A DNA stretch of 64,000 nucleotides from Megalopta genalis (taxonomy: Eukaryota; Arthropoda; Insecta; Hymenoptera; Halictidae), in assembly GCF_051020955.1 (NCBI RefSeq), contig NW_027476866.1:62001-126000 (forward strand), read 5' to 3'. Under the pieces are notes generated by a model. It had not been told where the DNA came from and ran no database searches. It was given only the letters and a program-made list of their open reading frames with translations. This document shows positions 25,984 to 39,759 of this stretch, one piece after another; the first letter of the stretch is position 1, and every line of letters begins with the position of its first letter. Both the position numbers and the translations under genes were made by a program.

Positions 25984-26884
25984 AATGCAGATAAATCAAA
26001 CGAGTTAGCTTCATATCCAAGGGATACACATGATTTAGCTTTAAATCAATGCGATGTAGAAGGTTTAGCTTCAAATCCATGTGAAAAAAATGATTTAGCT
26101 TCAAACACTTGGGATATAAGTGATATAGCTTCAAATGCAGAAGAAACAAACGAATTCGCTTCAAATCAAGCGAAACACATGATTCAGCTGCAAATAAATA
26201 CGATGTAGAAGGTTTAGCTTCAAATCCATGCGAAACAAATGATTTAACATCAGATAGTTGCGATATAAGTGATATAGCATCAAATGCAGACGAAAAAAAC
26301 GAGATAGCTTCAAATCCAAGCGAAACACATGACTTAGCTTCAAATCAATGCGATGTAGAAGGTTTAGCGTCAAATCCATGCGAAGCAAATGATTTAGCAT
26401 CAGATACATGCGATATAAGTGATATAGCTTCAAATGCAGGGGAAACAAACGAGGTAGTTTCAAATCCACGCAAAAAACACATGATTAAGCTTCAAATAAA
26501 TGCTATGTAGAAGCTTTAGCTTCAAATCCATGAGACACAAATGATTTAGCTTCAGATACTTGCGATATAAGTGATATAGCTTCAAATGCAGACGAAGCAA
26601 ACGAGTTAGCTTGAAATCAATGCGAAACAAATGATTTAGCTGCGAATCAATGCGATGTAGAAGGATTAGCTTCAAATCCATGCGAAACAACTGATTTAAT
26701 ATCAGATAGTTGCGAAATAAGTGATATAGCTTCAAATGCAGACGAAACAAACGAGTTAGCTCCAAATCCAAGCGAAACACATGATTTAGCTTTAGATCAA
26801 TTCGATGTAGAAGGTTTAGCTTCAAATCCATGCGAAACAAATGATTTAGCTTCAAACACTTGGTATATAAGTGATATAGCTCCA
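25984..26884. repeat. 901-bp tandem triplication, copy 1
   Basis: First of three head-to-tail copies with a period of exactly 901 bases. Landmarks are GCAGATAAATCAAACGAG (25,987; 26,888; 27,789), the contracted CTTCAAATCAAGCGAAACAC (26,160; 27,061; 27,962) and CACGCAAAAAACACATG (26,467; 27,368; 28,269). The unit is 30 monomers plus one base, so each copy shifts reading frame by one. It includes stop-bearing monomers such as GATTAAGCTTC and TTAGCTTGAAATC. Confidence 0.92.
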
Positions 26885-27785
26885 AATGCAGATAAATCAA
26901 ACGAGTTAGCTTCATATCCAAGGGATACACATGATTTAGCTTTAAATCAATGCGATGTAGAAGGTTTAGCTTCAAATCCATGTGAAAAAAATGATTTAGC
27001 TTCAAACACTTGGGATATAAGTGATATAGCTTCAAATGCAGAAGAAACAAACGAATTCGCTTCAAATCAAGCGAAACACATGATTCAGCTGCAAATAAAT
27101 ACGATGTAGAAGGTTTAGCTTCAAATCCATGCGAAACAAATGATTTAACATCAGATAGTTGCGATATAAGTGATATAGCATCAAATGCAGACGAAAAAAA
27201 CGAGATAGCTTCAAATCCAAGCGAAACACATGACTTAGCTTCAAATCAATGCGATGTAGAAGGTTTAGCGTCAAATCCATGCGAAGCAAATGATTTAGCA
27301 TCAGATACATGCGATATAAGTGATATAGCTTCAAATGCAGGGGAAACAAACGAGGTAGTTTCAAATCCACGCAAAAAACACATGATTAAGCTTCAAATAA
27401 ATGCTATGTAGAAGCTTTAGCTTCAAATCCATGAGACACAAATGATTTAGCTTCAGATACTTGCGATATAAGTGATATAGCTTCAAATGCAGACGAAGCA
27501 AACGAGTTAGCTTGAAATCAATGCGAAACAAATGATTTAGCTGCGAATCAATGCGATGTAGAAGGATTAGCTTCAAATCCATGCGAAACAACTGATTTAA
27601 TATCAGATAGTTGCGAAATAAGTGATATAGCTTCAAATGCAGACGAAACAAACGAGTTAGCTCCAAATCCAAGCGAAACACATGATTTAGCTTTAGATCA
27701 ATTCGATGTAGAAGGTTTAGCTTCAAATCCATGCGAAACAAATGATTTAGCTTCAAACACTTGGTATATAAGTGATATAGCTCCA
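26885..27785. repeat. 901-bp tandem triplication, copy 2
   Basis: Middle copy; no difference from copy 3 was noticed except GTGAAAAAAATGATT here against GTGAAAGAAATGATT in copy 3 (about 27,889). It differs from copy 1 at the left edge only, where copy 1 joins older sequence. Confidence 0.92.
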
Positions 27786-28690
27786 AATGCAGATAAATCA
27801 AACGAGTTAGCTTCATATCCAAGGGATACACATGATTTAGCTTTAAATCAATGCGATGTAGAAGGTTTAGCTTCAAATCCATGTGAAAGAAATGATTTAG
27901 CTTCAAACACTTGGGATATAAGTGATATAGCTTCAAATGCAGAAGAAACAAACGAATTCGCTTCAAATCAAGCGAAACACATGATTCAGCTGCAAATAAA
28001 TACGATGTAGAAGGTTTAGCTTCAAATCCATGCGAAACAAATGATTTAACATCAGATAGTTGCGATATAAGTGATATAGCATCAAATGCAGACGAAAAAA
28101 ACGAGATAGCTTCAAATCCAAGCGAAACACATGACTTAGCTTCAAATCAATGCGATGTAGAAGGTTTAGCGTCAAATCCATGCGAAGCAAATGATTTAGC
28201 ATCAGATACATGCGATATAAGTGATATAGCTTCAAATGCAGGGGAAACAAACGAGGTAGTTTCAAATCCACGCAAAAAACACATGATTAAGCTTCAAATA
28301 AATGCTATGTAGAAGCTTTAGCTTCAAATCCATGAGACACAAATGATTTAGCTTCAGATACTTGCGATATAAGTGATATAGCTTCAAATGCAGACGAAGC
28401 AAACGAGTTAGCTTGAAATCAATGCGAAACAAATGATTTAGCTGCGAATCAATGCGATGTAGAAGGATTAGCTTCAAATCCATGCGAAACAACTGATTTA
28501 ATATCAGATAGTTGCGAAATAAGTGATATAGCTTCAAATGCAGACGAAACAAACGAGTTAGCTCCAAATCCAAGCGAAACACATGATTTAGCTTTAGATC
28601 AATTCGATGTAGAAGGTTTAGCTTCAAATCCATGCGAAACAAATGATTTAGCTTCAAACACTTGGTATATAAGTGATATAGCTCCAAATG
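27786..28690. repeat. 901-bp tandem triplication, copy 3
   Basis: Last copy, ending near 28,692, where GCAGACGAAGCAAACG replaces GCAGATAAATCAAACG. A partial fourth repetition (about 28,690-28,870, matching 28,390-28,570 at an offset near 300 bases) follows, with AGCTTAAAATCAATGCG in place of AGCTTGAAATCAATGCG. The block then breaks off at the junction at 28,919. Confidence 0.9.
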
Positions 28691-28910
28691 CAGACGAAGC
28701 AAACGAGTTAGCTTAAAATCAATGCGAAACAAATGATTTAGCTGCGAATCAATGCGATGTAGAAGGATTAGCTTCAAATCCATGCGAAACAACTGATTTA
28801 ATATCAGATAGTTGCGAAATAAGTGATATAGCTTCAAATGCAGACGAAATAAACGAGTTAGCTCCAAATCCAAGCGAACCACATGATTTAGCTTCAAATC
28901 ATTGCGAAGT

Positions 28911-28935
28911 AGAAGGTTTAATGATTTAGCTTCTA
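28911..28935. other. Out-of-register junction between monomers
   Basis: GAAGGTTTAATGATTTAGC joins a B monomer after its first few bases directly to the start of the next monomer, removing most of one 30-bp unit. The same kind of break is seen at 29,307 (GAAGTGATGGATTAGC). Such off-register joins argue for illegitimate deletion as well as in-register unequal exchange. Confidence 0.6.
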
Positions 28936-31900
28936 ATCAATGCGATAAAGAAGGTTTAGCTTGAAATCCATACGAAGCAAATGATTGAGCTTCAAATCAA
29001 TTCGAAGTAGAAGGATTAGCATCAGATCCATGCGATACAAATGATTTAGCTTCAGATACTGGCGATATAAGAGATATAGCTTCAAATGCAGACGAAACAA
29101 ACGAGTTAGCTCCAAATCCAAGCGAAACACATGATTTAGCTTTAGATCAATTCGATGTAGAAGGTTTAGCTTCAAATCCATGGGAAACAAATGATTTAGC
29201 TTCAAACACTTGGTATATAAGTGATATAGCTCCAAATGCAGACGATACAATCGAGTTAGCTTCAAATCCATGCCAAACACAAGATTTAGCTTCAAATCAA
29301 TTCGAAGTGATGGATTAGCTGCAAATCCATGCGATAAAAAAGATTTAGCATCAGATACATGCGATCTAAATGATATAGCTTCAAATGCAGGGGAACAGAC
29401 GAGGTAGCTTCAAATCCACGCAAAACAGATGATTCTGCTTCAATTCAATGCAATATAGAAGGTTTAGCTTCAAATCCATGAGACACAAATGATTTAGCTG
29501 CAGATACTTGCGATATAAGAGATACAACTTCAAATGCAGACGAAACATACGAGTTAGCTTCATATCCAAGCAAAACACATGACGTAGCTTTAAATCAATG
29601 CGATGTATTAGGATTAGCTTCAAATCCATGCGAAGCAAATGATAGAGCTTCAAACACTTAGGATATATATGAAATAGCTTCAACAGCATGCGAAACAAAC
29701 GAGTTGGCTTCAAATCCATGTGAAACACATGATTCAGCTTCAAATCAATGCGAATTAGAAGGCTTAGCTCCATATCCATGCGAAACAAATGATTCAGCTT
29801 CAGATACTTGCGATATATGGGATGTAGCTTCAAATGTAGGAGAAACAAACGTGTTAGCTTCAAATCCATGCGAAACACATGATTTAGCTGCAAATCAATG
29901 CGATGTAAGAAGGTTTAGCTTCAAATCCATGCGAAACAAATGATTTAACATCAGATAGTTGCGATATAAGTGATATAGCTTCAAATGCAGACGACACAAA
30001 CGAGTTAGCTCCAAATCCAAGTGAATAACATGATTTAGCTTCAAATCATTGCGATGTAGAAGGTTCAACTTCAAATCCATGCGAAACAAATGATTCAGCA
30101 TCAGATACATGCGATATAAGGGAAATAGCTTCAAAGTCAGGAGAAACAAACGAGTTAGCTTCAAATCCATGCAAAACACATGATTATGCTTCAAATCAAT
30201 GCTATGTAGAAGGTTTAGCTTCAAATGCATGAGACACAAATGATTTAGCTTCAACCACTTGGGATATAAGTGATACAGCTTCAAATGCAGGGGAAACAAA
30301 CGAGTTAGCTTCAAATCCAAGCGAAACACATTATTTAGCTTTAAATCAATTCGATGTAGAAGGTTTAGCTTCAAATCCATGCGAAACAAATGATTTAGCT
30401 TCAAACACTTGGGATATAAGTGATATAGCTTCAAATGCAGACGATACAAACGAGTTAGCTTCAAATCCATGCGAAACACATGATTTAGCTGCAAATCAAT
30501 GCGATGTAGAAGGTTTAGCTCCAATCCATGCGAAACAAATGATTTAACATCAGATAGTAGCGATATAAGTGATATAGCTTCAAATGAAGACGAAATAAAC
30601 GAGTTAGCTCCAAATCCAAGCGAATCACATGATTTGGCTTCAAATCAATGCGATGTAGAAGGTTTAGCTTCAAATCCATGCGAAACAAATGATTTAGCTA
30701 CAAATCAATGCGAAGTAGAAGGCTTAGCATCAAATCCATGCGACACAAATGATATAGCATCAGATACATGCGATATAAGTGATATAGCTTCAAATGCAGG
30801 AGAAACAAGCGAGTCACATTCAAATCCATGCAAAATACATGATTAAGCTTTAAATCAATGCCATGTACAAGGTTTATATTCAAATCCATGCCTAACAAAT
30901 GATAAGCTTCAGATACTTGCGATATAAGTGATATAGCTTCAAATGCAGACGAAACAAACGCGTTAGCTTCATATCCAAGCGAAACACATGATTTAGCTTC
31001 AAATCAATGCGATGTGGAACGTATAGCTTCAAATCCATGCGAAACCAATGATTTAGCTTCAGATACTTGCGATGTAAGTTATATAGCTTTAAATGCAGAC
31101 GAAACAAACGAGTTTGCATCATATCCAAGCGATACACATGATTAAACTTCAAATCAATGCGATGTAGAAGGTTTAGCTTCAAATCCATGCGAAACTAATG
31201 ATTTAGCATCAAACACTTGGGATGTAACTGATATAGCTTCAAATGCAGACGAATCAAATGAATTAGCTTCAAAAACCATGCTATACACATGATTTAGCTT
31301 CAAATAAATGCGAAGTAGAAGGCTTAGCATCAAATCCATGCGAAACACATGATTTAGCAGCAAATCAATGCGATGTAGAAGGTTTAGCTTCAAATCCATG
31401 CTAAAAAAATGATTTAGCTTCAGATACTTGCGATATAAGTGATATAGCTCCAAATGCAGACGAAACAAATGAGTTATCTTCAAATCCAAGCGGAACACAT
31501 GATTTAGCTTCAAATCAAAGCGATGTAGAAGGTTTAGCTTCAAATCCATGCGAAATAAATGATTTAGCTTTAGATACTTGCGATATAGGTGATATAGCGT
31601 CAAATGTAGGCGAAACGAACGAGTTAGCTTCATATGCAAGCGGAACACATGATTTAGCTTCTAATCAATGCGATGTAGATGTTTTAGTTTCATTTCCTTG
31701 CGAAACAAATGATTTAATTTCAAATGCTTGGGATATAAGTGAAATAGCTTCAAATGCAGGGAAACAAACGAGTTAGCTTCAAATCCATACACAAAACATG
31801 ATTAAGCTACAGATCAATTCTATGTAGAAGGTTTAGCTTCAAATCCATGCGAAACAAATGATTTAGCTTCAAATCCAAGCGAATCACATGATTCAGCTAA

Positions 31901-32339
31901 AAGTCAATGCGGTTTAGAAGGTTTAGCTTTAAATCCATGCGAAACAAATGACTTAACTTCAAACACTTGGGATATGAGTGATATAGCTTCAAATACAGAC
32001 GAATCAAACCAGTTAGCTTTAAAATCCATGCGATACACATGATTTAGCTTCAAATCAATGCGAAGTAGAAGGCTTAGCTTCAAATCCATGCCTAACAAAG
32101 GGTTAAGCTTCAGATACTTGCGATATAAGAGATATAGCTTCAAATGCAGACGAAACAAACGCGGTACCTTTCAATACAAGCGAAAAACATGATTTAGATC
32201 AAATCAATGCGACGTAGAAGGTTTAGCTTCAAATCCAAGCGAAACACATCATTTAGCTTCAAATCAAAGCGATGTAGAAGGTTTAGCTTCAAATCCATGC
32301 GAAACAAATGATTTAGCTTTAGATACTTGCGATATAAGT

Positions 32340-32845
32340 GATATAGCGTCAAATGCAGACGAATCAAACCAGTTAGCTTCAAATCCATGCGAAAGGCATG
32401 ATTTAGCTTAAAATTCATGCCGAACACATGGATTAGCTTCAAATTCGTGCGAAACAAATGATTTAGCTTCAAATCCATGCGAAACACATGATTTGCCTTA
32501 AAACGCTTGGGATTTAAGTGACATAGCTTCAAATGCAGACGAATCAATCGAGTTAGCTACAAAATCCATGCGAAACACAAGATTTAGCAGCAAATCAATG
32601 CGATGTAGAAGGTTTAATTTCAAATCCATGCGAAACCAATGATTTAGCTTCAGATACTTGCGATATAAGTGACATAGCTTCAAATACAGACGAAACAAAT
32701 GAGTTATCTTCAAATCCAAGCGAAACAGATGATTTAGCTTCAAATTAATGCGATGTAGAAGGTTTAGCTTCAAATCCATGCGAAACAAATCATTTAGCTT
32801 CAGATACTTGCGATATAAGTGATATAGCTTCAAATGCAGACGAAA
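32340..32845. repeat. 1,111-bp period duplication, copy 1
   Basis: Matches 33,451-33,956 at an offset of 1,111 bases. Shared landmarks are TTAAAATTCATGCCGAACAC (32,409 and 33,520), AAAACGCTTGGGATTTAAG (32,500 and 33,611) and GCTACAAAATCCATGCG (about 32,556 and 33,667). Both contain the same one-base excess monomer, so the period is 37 monomers plus one base. Between the copies lie related but different HOR units. Confidence 0.72.
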
Positions 32846-33450
32846 CAAACGAGTTAGCTTCAAATCCATGCGAAACGCATGATTTGGCTTAAAATTCATG
32901 CCGAACACATGGATTAGCTTCAAATTCGTGCGAAACAAATGATTTAGCTTCAAATCCATGCGAAACACATGATTTAGCTTCAAATCAATGCGATGTAGAA
33001 GGTTTAGCTTCAAATCCATGCTAAAAGAATGATTTAGCTTCAGATACTTGCGATATAAGTGATATAGCTCCAAATGCAGACGAAACAAATGAGACATCTT
33101 CAAATCCAAGCGAATCCCATGATTTAGTTTCAAATCAATGCGATGTAGATGGTTTAGCTTCAAATCCGCGCGGAACAAATGACTTAGCTAAAAATACGTG
33201 CGATATAAGTGGTATAGCTTCAAATGCAGACGAAACAAACGAGTTAGCTTCAAATCCAAGCGAAACACATGATTTAGCTTCAAATCAAAGCGATGTAGAA
33301 GGTTTAGCTTCAAATCCATGCGAAACAAATGATTTAGCTTCAAATCCAGGCGAATCACATGAATCAGCTAAAAGTCAATGCGGTTTAGAAGGTTTAGCGT
33401 TAAATCCATGCGAAACAAATGACTTAGCTTCAAACACTTGGGATATGAGT

Positions 33451-33956
33451 GATATAGCTTCAAATGCAGACGAATAAAACCAGTTAGCTTCAAATCCATG
33501 CGAAACGCATGATTTAGCTTAAAATTCATGCCGAACACATGGATTAGCTTCAAATTCGTGCGAAACAAATGATTTAGCTTCAAATCCATGCGAAACACAT
33601 GATTTACCTTAAAACGCTTGGGATTTAAGTGACATAGCTTCAAATGCAGACGAATCAATCGAGTTAGCTACAAAATCCATGCGAAACACAAGATTTAGCA
33701 GCAAATCAATGCGATGTAGAAGGTTTAATTTCAAATCCATGCGAAACCAACGATTTAGCTTCAGATACTTGCGATATAAGTGACATAGCTTCAAATGCAG
33801 ACGAAACAAATGAGTTATCTTCAAATCCAAGCGAAACAGATGATTTAGCTTCAAATTAATGCGATGTAGAAGGTTTAGCTTCAAATCCATGCGAAACAAA
33901 TCATTTAGCTTCAGATACTTGCGATATAAGTGATATAGCTTCAAATTCAGACGAAA
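33451..33956. repeat. 1,111-bp period duplication, copy 2
   Basis: Second copy of 32,340-32,845, with scattered changes such as GACGAATAAAACCAG against GACGAATCAAACCAG. Further relatives of the same segment, with the TTAAAACGCTTGGG landmark, occur near 39,041, 42,003, 44,312 and 46,512, so this is a widely spread family III unit. Confidence 0.7.
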
Positions 33957-35529
33957 CAAACGAGTCAGCATCATATCCACGCGAAAAACATGATTTAACT
34001 TCAAATCAATGCGATGTAGAAGGTTTAGCTTCAAATCCATGCGAAACAAATGATTTAGCTTCAAATCAATGCGAAGTAGAAGGCTTAGCATCAAATCCAT
34101 GCGACGCAAATGATGTAGCATCAGATACTTGCGATATGAGTGATATAGCTTCAAATGCAGAAGAAACAAACGAGTTAGCATCATATCCAAGCTAAACACA
34201 TGATTTAGCTTCAAATCAATGCGATGTAGAAGGTTTAGCATCAAATCCATGCGAAACAAATGATTTAGCATCAAACACTTGGGATATAACTGATATAGCT
34301 TCAAATGCAGACGAATGAAATGAATTAGCTTCAAAAACCATGCTATACACATGATTTAGATTCAAATCAATACGAAGTAGAAGGCTCAGCATCAAATCCA
34401 TGCAACACAAATGATATAGCATCAGATACATGCGATATAAGTGATATAGCTTCAAATGCAGGAGAAACAAACGAGTCAGATTCAAACCCATGCAAAACAC
34501 ATCATTAAGCTTCAAATCAATGCTATGTAGAAGGTTTGTCTTCAAATCCATGCCTAACAAATGATTAAGCTTCAGATACTTGCGATATAAGTGATATAGA
34601 TGCAAATGCAGGAGAAACAAACGAGTTCGCTGCAAATCTATGCGATGTAGAAGATTTAGCTTCAAATCCATGCGAAACCAATGATTTAGCTTCAGATACT
34701 TGCGATGTAAGTGATACAGCTTCAAATGCAGACGAATCAAACGAGTTAGAACCATATTCAAGCGAAACACATGATTTAGCATCAAATCTATGCGCTGTAG
34801 AAGGTTTAGCTTCAAATCGATGCGAAACAAATGATTTAGCTTCAAACACATAGGATATAAGTGATGTAGCTTCAAATGCAGACGAATCAAATGAGTTAGC
34901 TTCAATAACCATGCTATACACATGATTTAGCTTCAAATCAATGCGAAGTAGAAGGCTTAGCATCAAACCCAAGCGACACAAATGGTATAGCATCAGATAC
35001 ATGCGATATAAGTGATATAGCTTCAAATGCAGGAGAAACAAGCGAGTCAGGTTTAAATCCATGCAAAATACATGATTAAGCTTTAGATCAATGCTACGTA
35101 CAAGGTTTATCTTCAAATCCATGCCTAACAAATGATAAGCTTCAGATACTTGCGGTATAAGTGATATAGCTTCAAATGCTGACGAAACAAACGAGATAGC
35201 TACATATCCAAGCGAAACACATGACTTAGCTTCAAATCAATGCGATGTAGACGGATTAGCTTCAAATCCATGAGACACATATGATTTAGCTTCACATACT
35301 AGCGATATGAGTGATATAGCTTCAAATGCAGACGAAACAAAGGAGTTTGCTTCAAATCCAAGGGAATCACATGATTTAGCTTCAAATCAATGCGATGTAG
35401 AAGGTTTAGCTACAAATCCATGCGAAACAAATGATGTACATTCAAACGCTTCCGATATACGTGATACAGCTTCAAAAGCAGACGAAACAAACTCGTTAGC
35501 TTCATATCCAAGCGAAACACATGATTTAG

Positions 35530-35620
35530 CTTTAAATCAATGCGATGTAGAAGGTTTAGCTTCAAATCAATGCGATGTAGAAGGATTAGCTTCAAATCAA
35601 TGCGATGTAGAAGGTTCAGC
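35530..35620. repeat. Homogeneous run of A-type monomers (simple 30-bp period)
   Basis: Here TCAAATCAATGCGATGTAG follows itself at 30-base spacing three times instead of alternating A-E, so the 150-bp HOR has collapsed to a single monomer type. Similar runs of two to four A monomers occur near 39,875-39,930, 40,060-40,140, 41,400-41,490, 45,700-45,780 and 54,640-54,720. All sit after a CTTTAAATCAAAGCG or CTTTAAATCAATGCG monomer, so they descend from one local expansion. Confidence 0.8.
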
Positions 35621-36299
35621 TTCAAATCCATGCGAAACAAATAATTTAGCTTCAAACACTTGGGATATATGTGATATAGCTTCAAATTCAGACGAAACAA
35701 ACGAGTTAGCTTCAAATCCGAGCGAAATAAGTGATTTTTCTTCAAATACTTGCGATACAGGTGATATAGCTTCAAATCCATGCAAAACACATGATTAAGC
35801 TTCAAATCAATGCTATGTAGAAGGTTTAGCTTCAAATCCATGCGACACAAATGATTTAGCTTCATATACTTGCGATATAAGTGATATATCATCAAATGCA
35901 GACGAAACAAACGAGTTAGCTTCAAATCGATGCGAAATCCATGATTAAGCTTCAAATCAATGCTATGTAGAAGGTTTAGTTTCATATCCATGCGACACAA
36001 ATGATTTAGCTTCATATACTTGCGATATAAGTGATATAGCATCAAATGCAGACGAAACTAACGACATAGCATCATATCCATGCGAAATACATGATTTAGC
36101 TTCAAATCAATGCGAAGTAGAAGGCTTAGCTTCAAATCGATGAGACACTAATGATTTAGCATCAGATACATGACATATAAGTGATATAGCTTCACATGCA
36201 GGGGAAATAACCGAGTTAGCTTCAAATCTATGCGATGTAGAAGCTTTAGCTTCAAATCCATGCGAAACCAATGATTTAGCTTCAGATACTTGCGATGTA

Positions 36300-37440
36300 A
36301 GTTATATAGCTTCAAATGCAGACGAAACAAACGACATAGCATCATATCCAAGCAAAACACATGATTTAACTTCAAATCAATGCGATGTAGAAGGTTTAGC
36401 TTCAAATCCATGCGAAACAAATGATTTAGCATCAAACACTTGGGATGTAACTGATATAGCTTCAAATGCAGACGAATCAAATGAATTAGCTTCAAAAACC
36501 ATGCTATACACATGATTTAGCTTCAAATAAATGCGAAGTAGAAGGCTTAGCATCAAATCCATGCGACACAAATGATATAGCATCAGATACATGCGATATA
36601 AGTGTTATAGCTTCAAATACAGGAGAAACAAACGAGACAGATTCAAATCCATGCAAAACTCATGACTAAGCTTTAAATCAATGCTATGTAGAAGGTTTAT
36701 CTTCAAATCCATGCCTAACAAATGATTAAGCTTCAGATACTTGCGATATAAGTGATATAGCTTCAAATGCAGACGAAACAAACGAGTTAGCATCATAAAC
36801 AAGCGAAACACATGATTTAGCTTCAAATCAATGCGAAGTAGAAGGCTTAACATCAAATCCATGCTAAAAAAATGATTTAGCTTCAGATACTTGCGATATA
36901 AGTGATATAGCTCCAAATGCAGACGAAACAAATGAGTTATCTTCAAATCCAAGCGAAACACATGATTTAGCTTCAAATCAAAGCGATGTAGAAGGTTTAG
37001 CTTCAAATCCATGCGAAACAAATGATTTAGCTTTAGATACTTGCGATATAGGGGATATAGCGTCAAATGTAGGCGAAACGAACGAGTTAGCTTCATATGC
37101 AAGCGGAACACATGATTTAGCTTCTAATCAATGCGATGTAGATGTTTTAATTTCATTTCCATGCGAAACAAATGTTTTAATTTCAAATGCTTGGGATATA
37201 AGTGATATAGCTTCAAATGCAGGGGAAACAAACGAGTTAGCTTCAAATCCATACAAAAAACATGATTAACCTACAGATCAATGCTATGTAGAAGGTTTAG
37301 CTTCAAATCCATGCGAAACAAATGATTTAGCTTCAAATCCAAGCGAATCACATGATTCAGCTAAAAGTCAAAGCGGTTTAGAAGGTTTAGTTTCAAATCC
37401 ATGCGACACAACTGATTTAGCTTCATATACTTGCGATATA
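36300..37440. repeat. 1,141-bp tandem duplication, copy 1
   Basis: Copy 2 follows directly. CTTCATATGCAAGCGGAACA occurs at 37,091 and 38,232, and CAAAAACCATGCTATACAC near 36,494 and 37,635. The unit holds the stop-bearing CATGCTAAAAAAATG and CATCATAAACAAGCG monomers and one 31-bp monomer, so the period is 38 monomers plus one base. Relatives containing CATATGCAAGCGGAACAC also lie near 31,630, 39,453 and 40,533. Confidence 0.78.
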
Positions 37441-38493
37441 AGTGATATAGCTTCAAATGCAGACGAAACAAACGACTTAGCATCATATCCAAGCAAAACA
37501 CATGATTTAACTTCAAATCAATGCGATGTAGTAGGTTTAGCTTCAAATCCATGCGAAACAAATGATTTAGCATCAAACACTTGGGATGTAACTGATATAG
37601 CTTCAAATGCAGACGAATCAAATGAATTAGCTTCAAAAACCATGCTATACACATGATTTAGCTTCAAATAAATGCGAAGTAGAAGGCTTAGCATCAAATC
37701 CATGCGACACAAATGATATAGCATCAGATACATGCGATATAAGTGTAATAGCTTCAAATAGAGGAGAAACAAATGAGACAGATTCAAATCCATGCAAAAC
37801 TCATGACTAAGCTTTAAATCAATGCTATGTAGAAGGTTTATCTTCAAATCCATGCCTAACAAATAATGAAGCTTCAGATACTTGCGATATAAGTGATATA
37901 GCTTCAAATGCAGACGAAACAAACGAGTTAGCATCATAAACAAGCGAAACACATGATTTAGCTTCAAATCAATGCGAAATAGAAGGCTTAACATCAACTC
38001 CATACTAAAAAAATGATTTAGCTTCAGATACTTGCGATATAAGTGATATAGCTCCAAATGCAGACGAAACAAATGAGTTATCTTCAAATCCAAGCGAAAC
38101 ACATGATTTAGCTTCAAATCAAAGCGATGTAGAAGGTTTAGCTTCAAATCCATGCGAAACAAATGATTTAGCTTTAGATACTTGCGATATAGGTGATATA
38201 GCGTCAAATGTAGGCGAAACGATCGAGTTAGCTTCATATGCAAGCGGAACACATGATTTAGCTTCTAATCAATGCGATGTAGATGTTTTAGTTTCATTTC
38301 CATGCGAAACAAATGATTTAATTTCAAATGCTTGGGATATAAGTGATATAGCTTCAAATGCAGGGGAAACAAACGAGTTAGCTTCAAATCCATACAAAAA
38401 ACATGATTAAGCTACAGATCAATGCTATGTAGATGGTTTAGCTTCAAATCCATGCGAAACAAATGATTTAGCTTCAAATCCAAGCGAATCACA
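37441..38493. repeat. 1,141-bp tandem duplication, copy 2
   Basis: Second copy, with small differences such as GTAGTAGGTTTAGC (37,529) for GTAGAAGGTTTAGC and CAACTCCATACTAAAA (37,995) for CAAATCCATGCTAAAA. It ends near 38,493, where CACATGATTTAGCTTC replaces CACATGATTCAGCTAAAAG. Confidence 0.76.
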
Positions 38494-39439
38494 TGATTTA
38501 GCTTCAAATCAAAGCGATGTAGAAGGTTTAGCTTCAAATCCATGCGAAACCAATGATTTATCTTCAGATACTTGCGACATAAGTGACATAGCTTCAAATG
38601 CAGACGAAAGAAACGACTTAGTTCAAATCCATGCGAAAAACTTGATTTAGCATCAAATCAATGGTATGTAGAAGGTTTAGCATCAAATCCATGCGAAACC
38701 AATGATTTAGCTTCAGATACTTGCGATATAAGTGACATAGCTTAAAATGCAGACGAAACCAACCAGTTAGTTTCAATTCCGTGCGAAACACATGATTTAG
38801 TTAAAATTAATGCGATGTAGAATGTTTAGCTTCAAATCCATGCGAAGCAAATGATTTAGCTTCAAACACTTGGGATATAAGTGATATAGCTTCAAATGCA
38901 GACGAAACAAACGAGTTAGCTTCAAATCCATGCGAAACGCATGATTTAGCTTAAAATTCATGCCGAACACATGGATTAGCTTCAAATTCGTGCGAAACAA
39001 ATGATTTAGCTTCAAATCCATGCGAAACACATGATTTACCTTAAAACGCTTGGGATTTAAGTGACATAGCTTCAAATGCAGACGAATCAATCGAGTTAGC
39101 TACAAAATCCATGCGAAACACAAGATTTAGCAGCAAATCAATGCAATGTAGAAGGTTTAATTTCAAATCCATGCGAAACCAATGATTTAGCTTCAGATAC
39201 TTGCGATATAAGTGACATAGCTTCAAATGCAGACGAAACAAAGGAGTTAGCTACAAATCCATGCTATACACATGATTTAGCTTCAAATCAATACGAAGTA
39301 AAAGGCTCAGCATCAAATCCATGCGACACAAATGATATAGCATCAGATACATGCGATATAAGTATTATAGCTTCAAATACAGGAGAAACAAACGAGACAG
39401 ATTCAAATAGATGCAAAACTCATGACTAAGCTTTAAATC

Positions 39440-39470
39440 AATGCTATGTTAGCTTCATATGCAAGCGGAA
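39440..39470. other. Off-register deletion junction
   Basis: CAATGCTATGTTAGCTTCAT fuses the first 25 bases of one monomer to the TTAGC of another, leaving 52 bases where two monomers would give 60. To the left the sequence follows the 36.6-kb and 42.4-kb relatives (which continue TATGTAGAAGG). To the right it follows the 37.1-kb and 40.5-kb relatives. It is a recombination scar between two family III units. Confidence 0.65.
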
Positions 39471-39759
39471 CACATGATTTAGCTTCTAATCAATGCGATG
39501 TAGATGTTTTAGTTTCATTTCCATGCGAAACAAATGATTTAATTTCAAATGCTTGGGATATAAGTGATATAGCTTCAAATGCAGGGGAAACAAACGAGTT
39601 AGCTTCAAATCCATACAAAAAACATGATAAACCTACAGATCAATGCTATGTAGAAGGTTTAGCTTCAAATCCATGCGAAACAAATGATTGAGCTTCAAAT
39701 CCAAGCGAATCACATGATTCAGCTAAAAGTCAAAGCGGTTTAGAAGGTTTAGCTTCAAA

